Shown here in pieces: positions 46,088 to 55,705 of a DNA stretch of 64,000 nucleotides; within the stretch, counting starts at the first letter, position 1; every line of letters begins with the position of its first letter. Below the pieces are notes generated by a model. It made no database searches. It saw only the letters and a program-made list of their open reading frames with translations, and had not been told where the DNA came from. Both the position numbers and the translations under genes were made by a program. Origin of the DNA: an uncultured Gammaproteobacteria bacterium (GTDB taxonomy: Bacteria; Pseudomonadota; Gammaproteobacteria; JAADHQ01); assembly GCA_947258655.1 (NCBI GenBank), contig CAMYJD010000022.1, positions 1-64,000 of the forward strand, read 5' to 3'.

Positions 46088-48649
46088 ATGCAGTTCACAA
46101 AACCTGCCAAATTGCCCCGTCTTACCGCGAGGTACAAATATCTAGCAACGATAGCCGTTGTCGTTGTCGTGCTGATTGTCGCAATGTCCACCTGGTATGT
46201 CGCCAGCATCAAGCAGAGTAGTGCCGCCAGTCTGCAGCATCTTGCTACTATCAAACAGCTGAACGCACTGATTAGACATAGCGTCGTCGATAGCCAGTTA
46301 AAACTGAACAAACTGTTATTATCCAGCTCCATCGATAATGATCGAGCGCCTGTAGAAGCCCTCGATCAGGCCATTATGCACAGTCACGCGTTGCAACAAC
46401 TGTCTGCGGCAGGCAAGGGCGACTTTGAGCAGGATCTGGCATCCCTGACGGCGCAACTGAATTCCTACCGCCAGTTGCTGGTTGATCTGTTGCAGCACAG
46501 GAAAGACCTGAACTGGTTATACCCGGCCTTGCCTTTTATCAATGGATCAATGCTGGAGGCCAACCAGCGTTTTGAAACTGCCAATTTACTCGCCATCAAT
46601 GAGCTCAAGGAGGAATCGGACAATCCGTATTCGCTCAAGGCATTCCAGTATTTTTATGAAACGAATGACTTGTGGCGCCGTGTCATTCTCAATTTTCGCG
46701 CGATGCTGATACGTTTCAGTGGACTCCAGAACGTCCCCCTGGGTGCCAGTGCCGAGGAACAGAATATCCTGCTGTTGTTGGGAGAACTGGCTGTGAGGAT
46801 GGAGGCCATCGCGGAACTGGAAAAAGCGGGCAGTCTCAGCTTTCAGGGTGAGGAGGCAGTAGCCGAGATGCGCGCAGCCAGTAAGGCGTGGGAGCAGGGT
46901 TTTGAGCAACTGCGGCAAATGCGTCTGTCTATATACTGGCGCGCGGATATCGAATATCTGAATACCCGAATTAAGCCGGTGCAGGAGACAATTCTGGCAA
47001 AGTTGGGAAGCCTTGAGGCGCTGGCCGATAACCTGTCACATCAGGAACTGGCAGTAGTCGACAAGGTGCTTGACCGCTTGATAGTACAGTTCTGGATTCT
47101 CGCTGTCTTCATTATCCTGGGCGTGGTGACGGGCTACGCCTATATGCAGAAGCTGATTCTGCGCCCCGTAGCGCGTGTCGCCGAGGCCTTGTGGGCCGAG
47201 TCACATGGTACGACACCGACCAAGTTGTCAACGGCCAAAACCATGGAAATGAAACAGTTGATTGAGTCGTTTTCGGCGATGCGCAAGCAGGTCGCTGAGC
47301 GTCAACAGGCGCTCGAATATCAGGCCCTGCATGATTCGTTGACGGCCTTGCCTAACCGTGTGCTATTGAATGATCGTCTTGAACAGCAGATTAACCTGGC
47401 CGCGCGCGCGGACAGCACACTGGCATTGCTGATTATGGACCTGAACGGTTTCAAGGAGATCAATGATACGCTCGGTCACCAGATCGGCGACAGGGTGCTG
47501 GTTGCGGTTGCGGAGCGCATCCATGAGCAGTTGCGCCTTGCAGATACGGTCGCCAGGATGGGTGGGGACGAGTTCGCGGTGTTGCTGACAGACGTCAACA
47601 AGGACGAGGCCGTCGTGCTGATCGAGCGCATTGTCAAGTCGCTTGAGCATCACCTCGAGATTGGAGGACACAAGTTGCATATCAGCGCCAGTATTGGTGT
47701 CACGATGTATCCGGATCATGGGCATAATGCCAAGATTCTAGTGCAACGTGCCGATGTTGCGATGTACATGGCGAAGCGTTCGCATATACCGTATACATTT
47801 TATGACCGCGAGCAGGATACGCATAATATCGGTTGGCTGACGCTGCCTGCCGAACTGGAAGTGGCCTTGAAGAAGGATCAGTTGCAGCTCTATTATCAAC
47901 CCAAGGTGGAAGCCGTCAGCGGAGCACTAAAAGGCGTTGAGGCATTATTACGCTGGCAACATCCCCGTCACGGCTGGGTCAATCCGGAAGATATCGTTGA
48001 GCTGGCCGAATCGAGCGCGCTGATCGCCGAATTGACAAACTGGGTCATTGACCGTGCCCTCACTGACAGTGTGCGCTGGCGCAATGACGGATTGCAGGTC
48101 AGTATGGCGATCAACCTGTCGCCGCAAAATTTGCATGATCCGACTTTTGTCGATCAGGTCAGCGAGGCGCTGACTCAGCATGGCGTGAATGGCGATGTGC
48201 TGACCCTGGAGATTACCGAGAATGCCTTTATCAGTGATCCGGCGCAGGCCGTAACAAGCATTCATCAGTTGCGTGCCATGGGTATCAGGATTGCGATAGA
48301 CGACTACGGTACCGGATTTTCATCCTTGTCATACCTGCGTCAGTTGGCCGTCAATGAATTGAAAATCGACAAGGTTTTTGTCATGAACCTGGACCAGAAT
48401 GAAGATGACCTGACCATTGTACGTTCGACGATTCATATGGCACAAAGCCTCGGCCTGGAAGTGGTCGCCGAGGGTGTGGAGAAGGTTATGTCGCTACAAT
48501 TACTGCGTGAACTGGAATGCGACTATCTGCAGGGCTATCTGATCAGTGAGCCACTTTCCGATGCTGAATTCCGCGCATGGCTGGATAAATGGGGCGGTTA
48601 TAACACGATGGATGCGGGAATAAAGGATTCGGGAAATCGCGCCAGTTAA
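46088..48649 (+). CDS. Membrane GGDEF-EAL protein (c-di-GMP cyclase/phosphodiesterase)
   Basis: The protein of about 853 residues has an N-terminal TM (YLATIAVVVVVLIVAMSTWY), a helical periplasmic sensor of about 320 residues, a second TM (FWILAVFIILGVVTGYAYM) and a HAMP-like stretch. A GGDEF domain with intact GGDEF at about 492-496 and an EAL domain with intact EALLRW at about 618 follow. Both catalytic motifs look complete, so it may make or break c-di-GMP; which dominates cannot be told. TTG 46076 is an alternative start. The PilZ protein at 3673 is a possible effector. Confidence 0.92.
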   Translation: MQFTKPAKLPRLTARYKYLATIAVVVVVLIVAMSTWYVASIKQSSAASLQHLATIKQLNALIRHSVVDSQLKLNKLLLSSSIDNDRAPVEALDQAIMHSHALQQLSAAGKGDFEQDLASLTAQLNSYRQLLVDLLQHRKDLNWLYPALPFINGSMLEANQRFETANLLAINELKEESDNPYSLKAFQYFYETNDLWRRVILNFRAMLIRFSGLQNVPLGASAEEQNILLLLGELAVRMEAIAELEKAGSLSFQGEEAVAEMRAASKAWEQGFEQLRQMRLSIYWRADIEYLNTRIKPVQETILAKLGSLEALADNLSHQELAVVDKVLDRLIVQFWILAVFIILGVVTGYAYMQKLILRPVARVAEALWAESHGTTPTKLSTAKTMEMKQLIESFSAMRKQVAERQQALEYQALHDSLTALPNRVLLNDRLEQQINLAARADSTLALLIMDLNGFKEINDTLGHQIGDRVLVAVAERIHEQLRLADTVARMGGDEFAVLLTDVNKDEAVVLIERIVKSLEHHLEIGGHKLHISASIGVTMYPDHGHNAKILVQRADVAMYMAKRSHIPYTFYDREQDTHNIGWLTLPAELEVALKKDQLQLYYQPKVEAVSGALKGVEALLRWQHPRHGWVNPEDIVELAESSALIAELTNWVIDRALTDSVRWRNDGLQVSMAINLSPQNLHDPTFVDQVSEALTQHGVNGDVLTLEITENAFISDPAQAVTSIHQLRAMGIRIAIDDYGTGFSSLSYLRQLAVNELKIDKVFVMNLDQNEDDLTIVRSTIHMAQSLGLEVVAEGVEKVMSLQLLRELECDYLQGYLISEPLSDAEFRAWLDKWGGYNTMDAGIKDSGNRAS

Positions 48650-48660
48650 GGACAAGAAAA

Positions 48661-48684
48661 TGCCCCATTCTGATGAATGGGGCA
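48661..48684. terminator. Hairpin between the GGDEF-EAL gene and glcF
   Basis: TGCCCCATTC-TGAT-GAATGGGGCA is a perfect 10-bp stem 11 bp after the GGDEF-EAL stop. On the plus strand no T-run follows; on the minus strand ATTTTCTT follows. It may end transcripts from both sides. Confidence 0.6.
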
Positions 48685-48780
48685 ATGATAGAGGGTCACA
48701 TTTTCCTCAAGGAGCGATTAAATAATGGCATATATTGGCGCTATTAGTATTGATATAGATCAAAAAAACGTCTGTGCCGA

Positions 48781-50013
48781 TTATTTTTTATCATGCCCGC
48801 GCAAGGCCCGATCGACCAGTTCGATCCAGTGTAGCACCGGCACCGGCGAACGGGTCTGCATATGCATCAGGCAGCCGATATTGGCGGTGGCGATGCACTC
48901 CGGCTCTTGTGCGCACAGATTGGTGAGCTTGTTGTCCAGTAATTGACTGGACAGTTCGGCTTGCAAGACAGAATAGGTCCCGGCAGAACCGCAGCAAATA
49001 TGGGCGTCGCGCGGATATTGCAACTGATAGCCGCATTGTTTTAACAGCGGCTCGATCGTATTGGTGATTTGCTGGCCATGTTGCAGGGTACATGGCGAGT
49101 GGAAGGCAACGATCTGTGCAGGTACAGTACCTATGACCTGCTGAAGAGGCAGTTGGCTCATCAGCTCGCTGATATCCAGGGTCCTGTCACTGATCATTCG
49201 AGCCTTGTCATGGTATTCCGGATCATCCTCGAAGTAGTGATGGTATTCCTTCATATGCGCAGCACAGCCGCTGGCGGTGACGATAATGCCCTCGATGCCG
49301 TCCTGCAAACGTGGCCACCAGGCATCGATGTTTCGTTTCATCTGCCTGCGCGCATCTGCATTCGCAGCCAGGTGCTGGTCAACGGCGCCACAACAGCCCG
49401 ATTGCTGTTCCCGCACAAGCTGTATCTGGAAACGGTCGAGTACCCTGGCGGTAGCGGCATCTATCTCCGGATGAATGACATTCTGTGCACAACCATCCAG
49501 AATTAGCATTTTTCTGGCGTATTGCCGTGCAGGCCAGGGACTGTTTACAGGTAATGCCGGTATTTTCTGTTTCAGTACGGCGGGCAATAGCGGTTTGCAT
49601 AAATTGGCCACGCGTAACAACAGACGCAGGCGCGACGGCTGCGGGACGATTTTTCGCAATAACAGGCGCTTGATTCTTTCCGGCAAGGGGCGGGCAACCT
49701 TTTCCTCGATCCATTCACGCCCGATATCGACCAGCCTGCCATATTCAACCCCGGAAGGGCAGGTGGTTTCACAGGCGCGACAGGTCAGGCAGCGATCGAG
49801 GTGCAGCTGGGTATGACGCGTGACCGGCTGACCCTCCAGCATTTGCTTGATCAGGTAGATCCGGCCACGCGGACCATCGAGTTCGTCACCCAGCAATTGG
49901 TAGGTCGGACAGGTGGCCGTGCAGAAGCCACAGTGTACGCAATTGCGCAGGATACGATTGGCCTGTTGGCCGCGGTTTGTTGCCAGGAATGTCTGCGGTA
50001 GCTTAGTCTGCAT
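48781..50013 (-). CDS. glcF: Glycolate oxidase iron-sulfur subunit
   Basis: The 410-residue protein has two 4Fe-4S ferredoxin-type clusters (CVHCGFCTATCP at 25-36 and CLTCRACETTCP near 75) and two CCG domains (QQSGCCGAVD, HICCGSAGTY). It passes electrons from GlcD to the quinone pool. Its start overlaps the glcE stop. The order is glcD-glcE-glcF. Confidence 0.95.
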   Translation of the reverse strand: MQTKLPQTFLATNRGQQANRILRNCVHCGFCTATCPTYQLLGDELDGPRGRIYLIKQMLEGQPVTRHTQLHLDRCLTCRACETTCPSGVEYGRLVDIGREWIEEKVARPLPERIKRLLLRKIVPQPSRLRLLLRVANLCKPLLPAVLKQKIPALPVNSPWPARQYARKMLILDGCAQNVIHPEIDAATARVLDRFQIQLVREQQSGCCGAVDQHLAANADARRQMKRNIDAWWPRLQDGIEGIIVTASGCAAHMKEYHHYFEDDPEYHDKARMISDRTLDISELMSQLPLQQVIGTVPAQIVAFHSPCTLQHGQQITNTIEPLLKQCGYQLQYPRDAHICCGSAGTYSVLQAELSSQLLDNKLTNLCAQEPECIATANIGCLMHMQTRSPVPVLHWIELVDRALRGHDKK

Positions 50014-51074
50014 TACAGCGCCTTGTACATGCGTCCGGGATTGAGGATATGCTGCGGATCAAAGGCCTGCTTTAGTTGTTGCTGGATCTGCAGCATGGGC
50101 GCCGGCAACGGCTGGAACGCATCTTCCTGCCGAGGGCCATTGCGATAAAGCGTGGCATGGCCTCCGGCTCTGGTGGTTATACGCCTGATACTGTCGGCGC
50201 TGCTGGTGCTGACCAGCCAGCGTTGCGCGCCGCCCCAATCCAGGAATGTTTTGCCGTCTACTGCAAGCATGGGTGTATTGGGCGGCACGGAAAGTCGCCA
50301 TAGTGGTCTGTCGACGTCGAAGAAGGTGTGGGTATGCTCGCGCAATCGTACCCACATATCCCCGTCTTCCCCGACCAGGTCACCGCCCATCTTGTTATGC
50401 GCGCTTTTCAGTGCCGATTCATTACCTGACAGGCGAAAATACAAATGATTTCCATCATGGCAGGCTGCTGATATCGGCATCGGTCTCTGGCTCCAGCGCG
50501 CGATGACCTGTAAAGCCTTGTCGGTATCGACCTCTTTTCTGATCGTGAACTCCTGCTGCGGCCTGGGGATTACACGGATCGAAATGTCGAGGAGGACGCC
50601 GAGGGTACCCATCGCGCCGGCCATCAGTCTGGACACATCATAGCCGGCCACATTTTTCATGACCTCGCCACCGAACTGCATGATCTGTCCATGACCATTG
50701 ATGATGCGGCAACCGAGAACGAAATCGCGCGCGGCGCCGGCATAGGGCCGGCGTGGCCCGGACAGGTTGCAGGCGATGGTGCCACCCAATGTTGCCTGTT
50801 CACCAAAAGCGGGGGGTTCGAAACCCAGCATTTGCCCATGTACGTGCAGGCACTGATGGATGGTTTGCAGGCTGGTGCCGGCGCGTGCAGTCAGCACCAG
50901 TTCGGCCGGCTCGTAATGGAGGATGCCACTATGGCCGCTGACCTCGAGCACCTGGGCCTCGCAGGGATTACCGTAGAAGGACTTGCTGTTACTGCCCTGA
51001 ATCGCCAGTGGCTGCTGCCGTTGCAGTGCATCCTGCACCTGTGCATGGATGTCGTTTGCCAGATCCGCCATCAA
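50013..51074 (-). CDS. glcE: Glycolate oxidase FAD-binding subunit GlcE
   Basis: The 353-residue protein has the FAD-binding-4 fold in short form (AIQGSNSKSFYG, PPAFGEQATLGGTIACNLSG, GEVMKNVAGYDVSRLMAGAM). Length and lack of the full GlcD core match GlcE. It overlaps glcD by 4 bp and glcF by 1 bp, so the three are translationally coupled. Confidence 0.95.
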   Translation of the reverse strand: MMADLANDIHAQVQDALQRQQPLAIQGSNSKSFYGNPCEAQVLEVSGHSGILHYEPAELVLTARAGTSLQTIHQCLHVHGQMLGFEPPAFGEQATLGGTIACNLSGPRRPYAGAARDFVLGCRIINGHGQIMQFGGEVMKNVAGYDVSRLMAGAMGTLGVLLDISIRVIPRPQQEFTIRKEVDTDKALQVIARWSQRPMPISAACHDGNHLYFRLSGNESALKSAHNKMGGDLVGEDGDMWVRLREHTHTFFDVDRPLWRLSVPPNTPMLAVDGKTFLDWGGAQRWLVSTSSADSIRRITTRAGGHATLYRNGPRQEDAFQPLPAPMLQIQQQLKQAFDPQHILNPGRMYKAL

Positions 51075-52543
51075 AAACGTTCCAGTTCAGGGTGCGGCAG
51101 TTGACCGCCATGTACATGCATGGCACCGAACTCGGCACAGCGATGCAGGGTGGGTACGGCCTTGCCCGGATTCAATAGCGACAGGGGATCAAAGGCCGCC
51201 TTGATGGCATGGAATTGCTGCAGTTCCTGTTCGTCGAACTGGATACACATCTGGTCTATTTTCTCGATGCCGACACCATGCTCGCCGGTAATTGTGCCGC
51301 CTGCCTCGATACAGAGTTCGAGGATCCTGCCGCCCAGTGTTTCGGTGTTTTCGAGTTCTCCGGGTTTGTTGGCATCATACAGAATCAGTGGATGCAGGTT
51401 GCCATCGCCGGCATGGAAGACATTGGCAACAGGCAACTGGTATTCGTCAGACAGTTCCGAGATACGTCTCAATACCCAGGCGAGTTTGCTACGCGGGATC
51501 GTGCCATCCATACAATAGTAATCCGGTGCTATACGCCCGACCGCCGGAAACGCGGCCTTGCGTCCCTTCCACAATTTTTGCCGCTCTGCTTCATTTGCGG
51601 CAGTTGTAATCTGTGTGGCCGCATTGTTAGTTAGCAAGCTGCGTACACGCATGACCTGTTCGGAGACTTCCTCGTTCGTGCCATCGAGTTCACACAGCAG
51701 GATGGCGGCGGCATCGACCGGGTAACCGGCATGGACAAAGTCCTCGGCGGCGCGTATCGCCGGATTGTCCATCATTTCCAGACCTGCCGGAATAATGCCG
51801 TCTGCTATGATGTTTCCTACTGCATGGCCGGCTTGTTCTACATCATCGAATGCAGCCATAATGACCTGTGCACGTTCCGGTATCGGTAACAGCTTGACCG
51901 TGATTTCTACGATAATACCGAGCATGCCTTCCGAGCCGGTCATCAGTGCCAGCAGGTCATAGCCCGGGCTGTCCAGCGCATGACTGCCGATGGTCAACAG
52001 TTCTCCATCGATAGTGACTATTTTCAGGCGACTGATATTGTGTACAGTCAGGCCGTATTTCAGGCAATGCACGCCGCCGGAATTTTCGGCCACGTTGCCA
52101 CCAATAGTACAGGCGATCTGCGATGACGGGTCCGGCGCATAATACAAGCCATGTTCAGCGACGGCCTCGGATATGGCCAGGTTGCGGACGCCGGGTTGTA
52201 CGCTTGCCAGGCGTTGTTGGGGATCGACAGCAATGATTTTGTTCAGTCGCGCAAGACTGAGCAGTACGGCATCTTCACGCGGTAATGCGCCGCCCGACAG
52301 TCCGGTGCCGGCACCACGGGCAATCACCGGGATACGCTGTTCATGGCAGATACGTACAATCGTCTGCACCTGATCGATGGTTTCAGGCAGGGTAACCACG
52401 AGCGGCAGGCGACGATAGGCTGAAAGCCCGTCGCATTCGTAGGGTCTTAGGTCCTCCGCTTCGTGGAGTATCGAGTCGCTGTCCAGGATGCGTGACAGCC
52501 TGTCGAGTAATTGTTTTTTATCGATCGAATTTTGCACACGCAT
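51071..52543 (-). CDS. glcD: Glycolate oxidase catalytic subunit GlcD
   Basis: The 490-residue FAD enzyme has IPVIARGAGTGLSGGALP and PDPSSQIACTIGGNVAENSG in the FAD-binding part, and NVFHAGDGNLHPLILYD and GTITGEHGVGIEK in the C-terminal part. It oxidises glycolate to glyoxylate. In an autotroph this clears 2-phosphoglycolate-derived glycolate made by RuBisCO oxygenation; that use is inferred. It is the first gene of glcDEF. Confidence 0.95.
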   Translation of the reverse strand: MRVQNSIDKKQLLDRLSRILDSDSILHEAEDLRPYECDGLSAYRRLPLVVTLPETIDQVQTIVRICHEQRIPVIARGAGTGLSGGALPREDAVLLSLARLNKIIAVDPQQRLASVQPGVRNLAISEAVAEHGLYYAPDPSSQIACTIGGNVAENSGGVHCLKYGLTVHNISRLKIVTIDGELLTIGSHALDSPGYDLLALMTGSEGMLGIIVEITVKLLPIPERAQVIMAAFDDVEQAGHAVGNIIADGIIPAGLEMMDNPAIRAAEDFVHAGYPVDAAAILLCELDGTNEEVSEQVMRVRSLLTNNAATQITTAANEAERQKLWKGRKAAFPAVGRIAPDYYCMDGTIPRSKLAWVLRRISELSDEYQLPVANVFHAGDGNLHPLILYDANKPGELENTETLGGRILELCIEAGGTITGEHGVGIEKIDQMCIQFDEQELQQFHAIKAAFDPLSLLNPGKAVPTLHRCAEFGAMHVHGGQLPHPELERF

Positions 52544-52604
52544 AATCTAAAGGAATGGCGGACGATTGCAAGCCTTGTTGTAATTAACGTTTCTTGTAAG
52601 GTTA

Positions 52605-53804
52605 TTATTCTGTTCGTAGTGCATCGACCGGATTCATATTCGCGGCCTTGCGTGCCGGGAGTACACCGGATAGCAGACCAATCATGATCGCAATACCCTC
52701 GGCCAGCAGTACATATTGGAGCGGTGTGTGTACGGGAAGCGCCGGAAACAACAGATGCAGCAGCTGCGCCATACTGATACCAAAAATCAATCCTAGTAGA
52801 CCGCCAATGGCCGATAGGATGGTGGCTTCACCGAGAAATATCCATAATACCTGGGTCTGTCTGGCACCAAGTGCCCGTAACAGACCGATTTCCGCGGTAC
52901 GTTCCTGGATTGCAATCAGCATGATTGTCAGGATACCCACGCTGCCAACCAGTAATGAGATACTGCCCAGCGCGGCCACGGCAAAAGTGAGGATATTGAG
53001 TATATCATCCATCACATCCAGCATCTGCTGCTGCGTTACTATGGTGAAGTCTTCACGCCCATGGCGGGCAGTGAGTACCCTTTTAATTGAACTGACAATC
53101 TGTTGTTCATCCCGACCTTCCTCATACATCAGATTGATTTCCATCAGGCCTTCTCGGTTATACATGCTCAATGCCCGTGCAGCAGGTATATATACCGTAT
53201 CATCCAGGTCAAAGCCAAGAACCTGCCCCTTTTGTTCCATCACACCAATAACGCGAAAGTTCTCACCGCCGATACGAATCTTCTGGCCGAGTGGATTGCT
53301 GGCACCAAACAATTCCTGTTTAAGCTTGTAGCCGAGAACGGCAAAGGCGCGTGGGGAAATAATCTGGTCTCGTGGCAGGAAGCGGCCGGAAGCAATCTGA
53401 AATACATATGCCTTTGGCATCTCCGGCCCAACACCAGTTACAAGGGTGCGTCGTTTGCGCCCGTGGGCTTCTATCTCTGCATTACCGACAACAGTGGGTA
53501 CAATTGCCTTGATATGGGAAACACGGCGCAAGGCTTCACTGTCCTCGATGGTCAATGGGTTGTCATTACCGAATACGCCAATTGATGATCCCATGGTACT
53601 TACTTTGCCAGGTGTGATTTTTATTAGAGTCGTACCGAATTGGGTGAATTCAGTCAGTACAAATCGATGAATGCCTTCGCCGATTGACGTCAACAACACG
53701 ACGGAAGCAATGCCTATGGCAATACCCAGTATGGTCAATGAGGCGCGTAGACGTTGCGTATAGATGGCGCTGTAGGTGAGATGGCTGAAATCGCTTAGAT
53801 TCAT
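52605..53804 (-). CDS. MacB-like ABC transporter permease (second of two)
   Basis: The 399-residue protein has TM1 near residues 20-40 (ILGIAIGIASVVLLTSIGEG), a MacB-type periplasmic domain and the FtsX C-terminal part with three TMs (ILTFAVAALGSISLLVGSVG, IGLLRALGARQTQVLW). It lacks an ATPase domain, which is encoded separately. It lies 3 bp after the other permease; the two are paralogues and probably form a heterodimer. Confidence 0.9.
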   Translation of the reverse strand: MNLSDFSHLTYSAIYTQRLRASLTILGIAIGIASVVLLTSIGEGIHRFVLTEFTQFGTTLIKITPGKVSTMGSSIGVFGNDNPLTIEDSEALRRVSHIKAIVPTVVGNAEIEAHGRKRRTLVTGVGPEMPKAYVFQIASGRFLPRDQIISPRAFAVLGYKLKQELFGASNPLGQKIRIGGENFRVIGVMEQKGQVLGFDLDDTVYIPAARALSMYNREGLMEINLMYEEGRDEQQIVSSIKRVLTARHGREDFTIVTQQQMLDVMDDILNILTFAVAALGSISLLVGSVGILTIMLIAIQERTAEIGLLRALGARQTQVLWIFLGEATILSAIGGLLGLIFGISMAQLLHLLFPALPVHTPLQYVLLAEGIAIMIGLLSGVLPARKAANMNPVDALRTE

Positions 53805-53807
53805 GGT

Positions 53808-55022
53808 TTACCTGCGTGCCAGTGCCTGTATCGGGTCAAGCCGCGCTGCACGTCGTGCCGGCATGGCACCAAAAATCAGCCCGGTACAAACCGCCAGAAG
53901 AAAAGCGGCAGCAACAGCCCAGACAGGGGCCATGTTGTCGAGGGCGGGGAACATGTAATGAATAAACAGGTTGCTGATATAGCCAATGGCTATACCCGCC
54001 AGTGCGCCTACTGCGGTCAGTAGTGAGGCCTCGATCAGAAACAGGGACTGAATTTGATGCTGTGATGCGCCAATGGCCTTGAGCAATCCGATTTCTGTAG
54101 TGCGTTGACTGACGGTGACCAGCATGATGTTCATGATCAGGATGCCGGCAACGGTTAGGCTGATTGCGGCTATACCGCCCACCGTCAGTGTCAATGATGT
54201 GAATATCCTGTCGAATGTTCCCAGCACTGCATCCTGAGAGATGACTGTGACATCCTCCTCGCCCTGGTGTCTGGCTTTGATGGTTTTGATGATATGTTGC
54301 TTGACCTTCTCCAGTGCATCACGGGAGCGCACCTCGACCAGGATGCGGAACAGCGAAGGGGTGTTGAACAGGTTTTGTGCTGAGACGGTCGGGATGATTA
54401 CGATGTCCTCGACATCCACGCCAATCGAACGACCTCCTGATGCCATTGTGCCAATGACACGAAACTGGCGATCGCCGATACGAATTTTTTTGCCAATAGG
54501 ATTCTCGTTTTTGAAAAGTTCCTGGCGCAGTTTGCTACCGATAACGCAAACTGCCGAGGCCCTGGTATTATCAGCGCCGGGAAGAAAACGGCCACGCGCC
54601 ATTTTCCAGTTCCTCAGTTCAAGCAATTCCGAGTTCGAACCGAGCACCGGGGCTTCACGGCTCAGTTGTTGCCACGATACATTGGCGGCACCGACGACGA
54701 CAGGTGCGATGCGATGGACCTGGGCGTGTTGTTTGAGGCTCAGGGCGTCCAGCAGGGTCAGATCACGTGGTGTTTCGCCACTGAATATATTCAAAGCGGT
54801 GCCGGTGGTTTCTGTTTTACCGGGTATCACAATCAGGAGATTGGTTCCGAGGGAGGAAAATTCAGATGTTACATAGCGACGTGCGCCTTCACCCAGGCCG
54901 GTCAGGATGACGATTGATGCGACACCGATAGATATGGCCAGTAACATCAGTGTGGCGCGTAATGGATGGCGTATGATCGCACCAACAGAGAAGCCGAGCA
55001 TATCGACTATTGCCATTGACAT
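53808..55022 (-). CDS. MacB-like ABC transporter permease (first of two)
   Basis: The 404-residue protein has the same layout as its neighbour: TM1 (LMLLAISIGVASIVILTGLG), a large periplasmic MacB_PCD domain and a C-terminal FtsX domain (IGLLKAIGASQHQIQSLF). The start overlaps the ATPase stop. Such permeases work by mechanotransmission, moving substrates from the periplasm to an outer-membrane channel. Confidence 0.9.
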   Translation of the reverse strand: MSMAIVDMLGFSVGAIIRHPLRATLMLLAISIGVASIVILTGLGEGARRYVTSEFSSLGTNLLIVIPGKTETTGTALNIFSGETPRDLTLLDALSLKQHAQVHRIAPVVVGAANVSWQQLSREAPVLGSNSELLELRNWKMARGRFLPGADNTRASAVCVIGSKLRQELFKNENPIGKKIRIGDRQFRVIGTMASGGRSIGVDVEDIVIIPTVSAQNLFNTPSLFRILVEVRSRDALEKVKQHIIKTIKARHQGEEDVTVISQDAVLGTFDRIFTSLTLTVGGIAAISLTVAGILIMNIMLVTVSQRTTEIGLLKAIGASQHQIQSLFLIEASLLTAVGALAGIAIGYISNLFIHYMFPALDNMAPVWAVAAAFLLAVCTGLIFGAMPARRAARLDPIQALARR

Positions 55023-55699
55023 TAGTTGCTGCCCGTATCCACTGTGATTGCGCCATCAACAAAGCGTATTTTTCTGTGCGCGCGTTCGCCCAATTCCGGG
55101 TCATGGGTCACGATGATTAAAGCCATCCCCTGCTGATTCAGATTTTCCAGGATATTGATGACATCATGACCCGAATGGCGATCAAGATTGCCGGTCGGTT
55201 CATCGGCGAGGATGACTCGTGGTTGCATGATCGTGGCCCTGCCGATGGCAACCCGTTGACGCTGGCCGCCAGACAGTTGTTCCGGCTTGTGTTTGGCACG
55301 ATCAGTCAATCCCAGTGTGTCGAGGATCTTTCTGGTACGTTTGCGTCGTTCAGCGGCTGCGATACCGGCCAGCATCATCGGCAGGGCAATGTTTTCTTCT
55401 GCGCTGAGGCGCGGTAATAGATGAAAGAACTGAAAAACAAAACCGATCTGGGTGCTGCGTATGACGGCCTGCTGTTCATCGCTCAGATGCGTAACGACTT
55501 CCCCTTCCAATTCATATTCGCCGGAACTGGGATTGTCGAGCAGGCCGAGGATATTCAGCAGGCTTGATTTGCCGGATCCGGAAGGACCCATAATGGACAG
55601 GTATTCACCATTGTCGATCGTCAGATTGATGTCCCTTAATGCATGGACCTGCTGATCGCCTACTTGAAAAACCCGGTTTATATCGGTCAATCTGATCAT
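55022..55699 (-). CDS. MacB/LolD-type ABC ATPase
   Basis: The 225-residue ATPase has Walker A GPSGSGKSSLLN, signature LSGGQRQRVAIGRA, Walker B VILADEPTGNLD and switch His IVTHDPE. The family is LolD/MacB/YknY-like. It follows the adaptor gene by 6 bp and overlaps the first permease gene, forming an adaptor-ATPase-permease-permease unit. Confidence 0.93.
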   Translation of the reverse strand: MIRLTDINRVFQVGDQQVHALRDINLTIDNGEYLSIMGPSGSGKSSLLNILGLLDNPSSGEYELEGEVVTHLSDEQQAVIRSTQIGFVFQFFHLLPRLSAEENIALPMMLAGIAAAERRKRTRKILDTLGLTDRAKHKPEQLSGGQRQRVAIGRATIMQPRVILADEPTGNLDRHSGHDVINILENLNQQGMALIIVTHDPELGERAHRKIRFVDGAITVDTGSN

Positions 55700-55705
55700 G
55701 CCGGG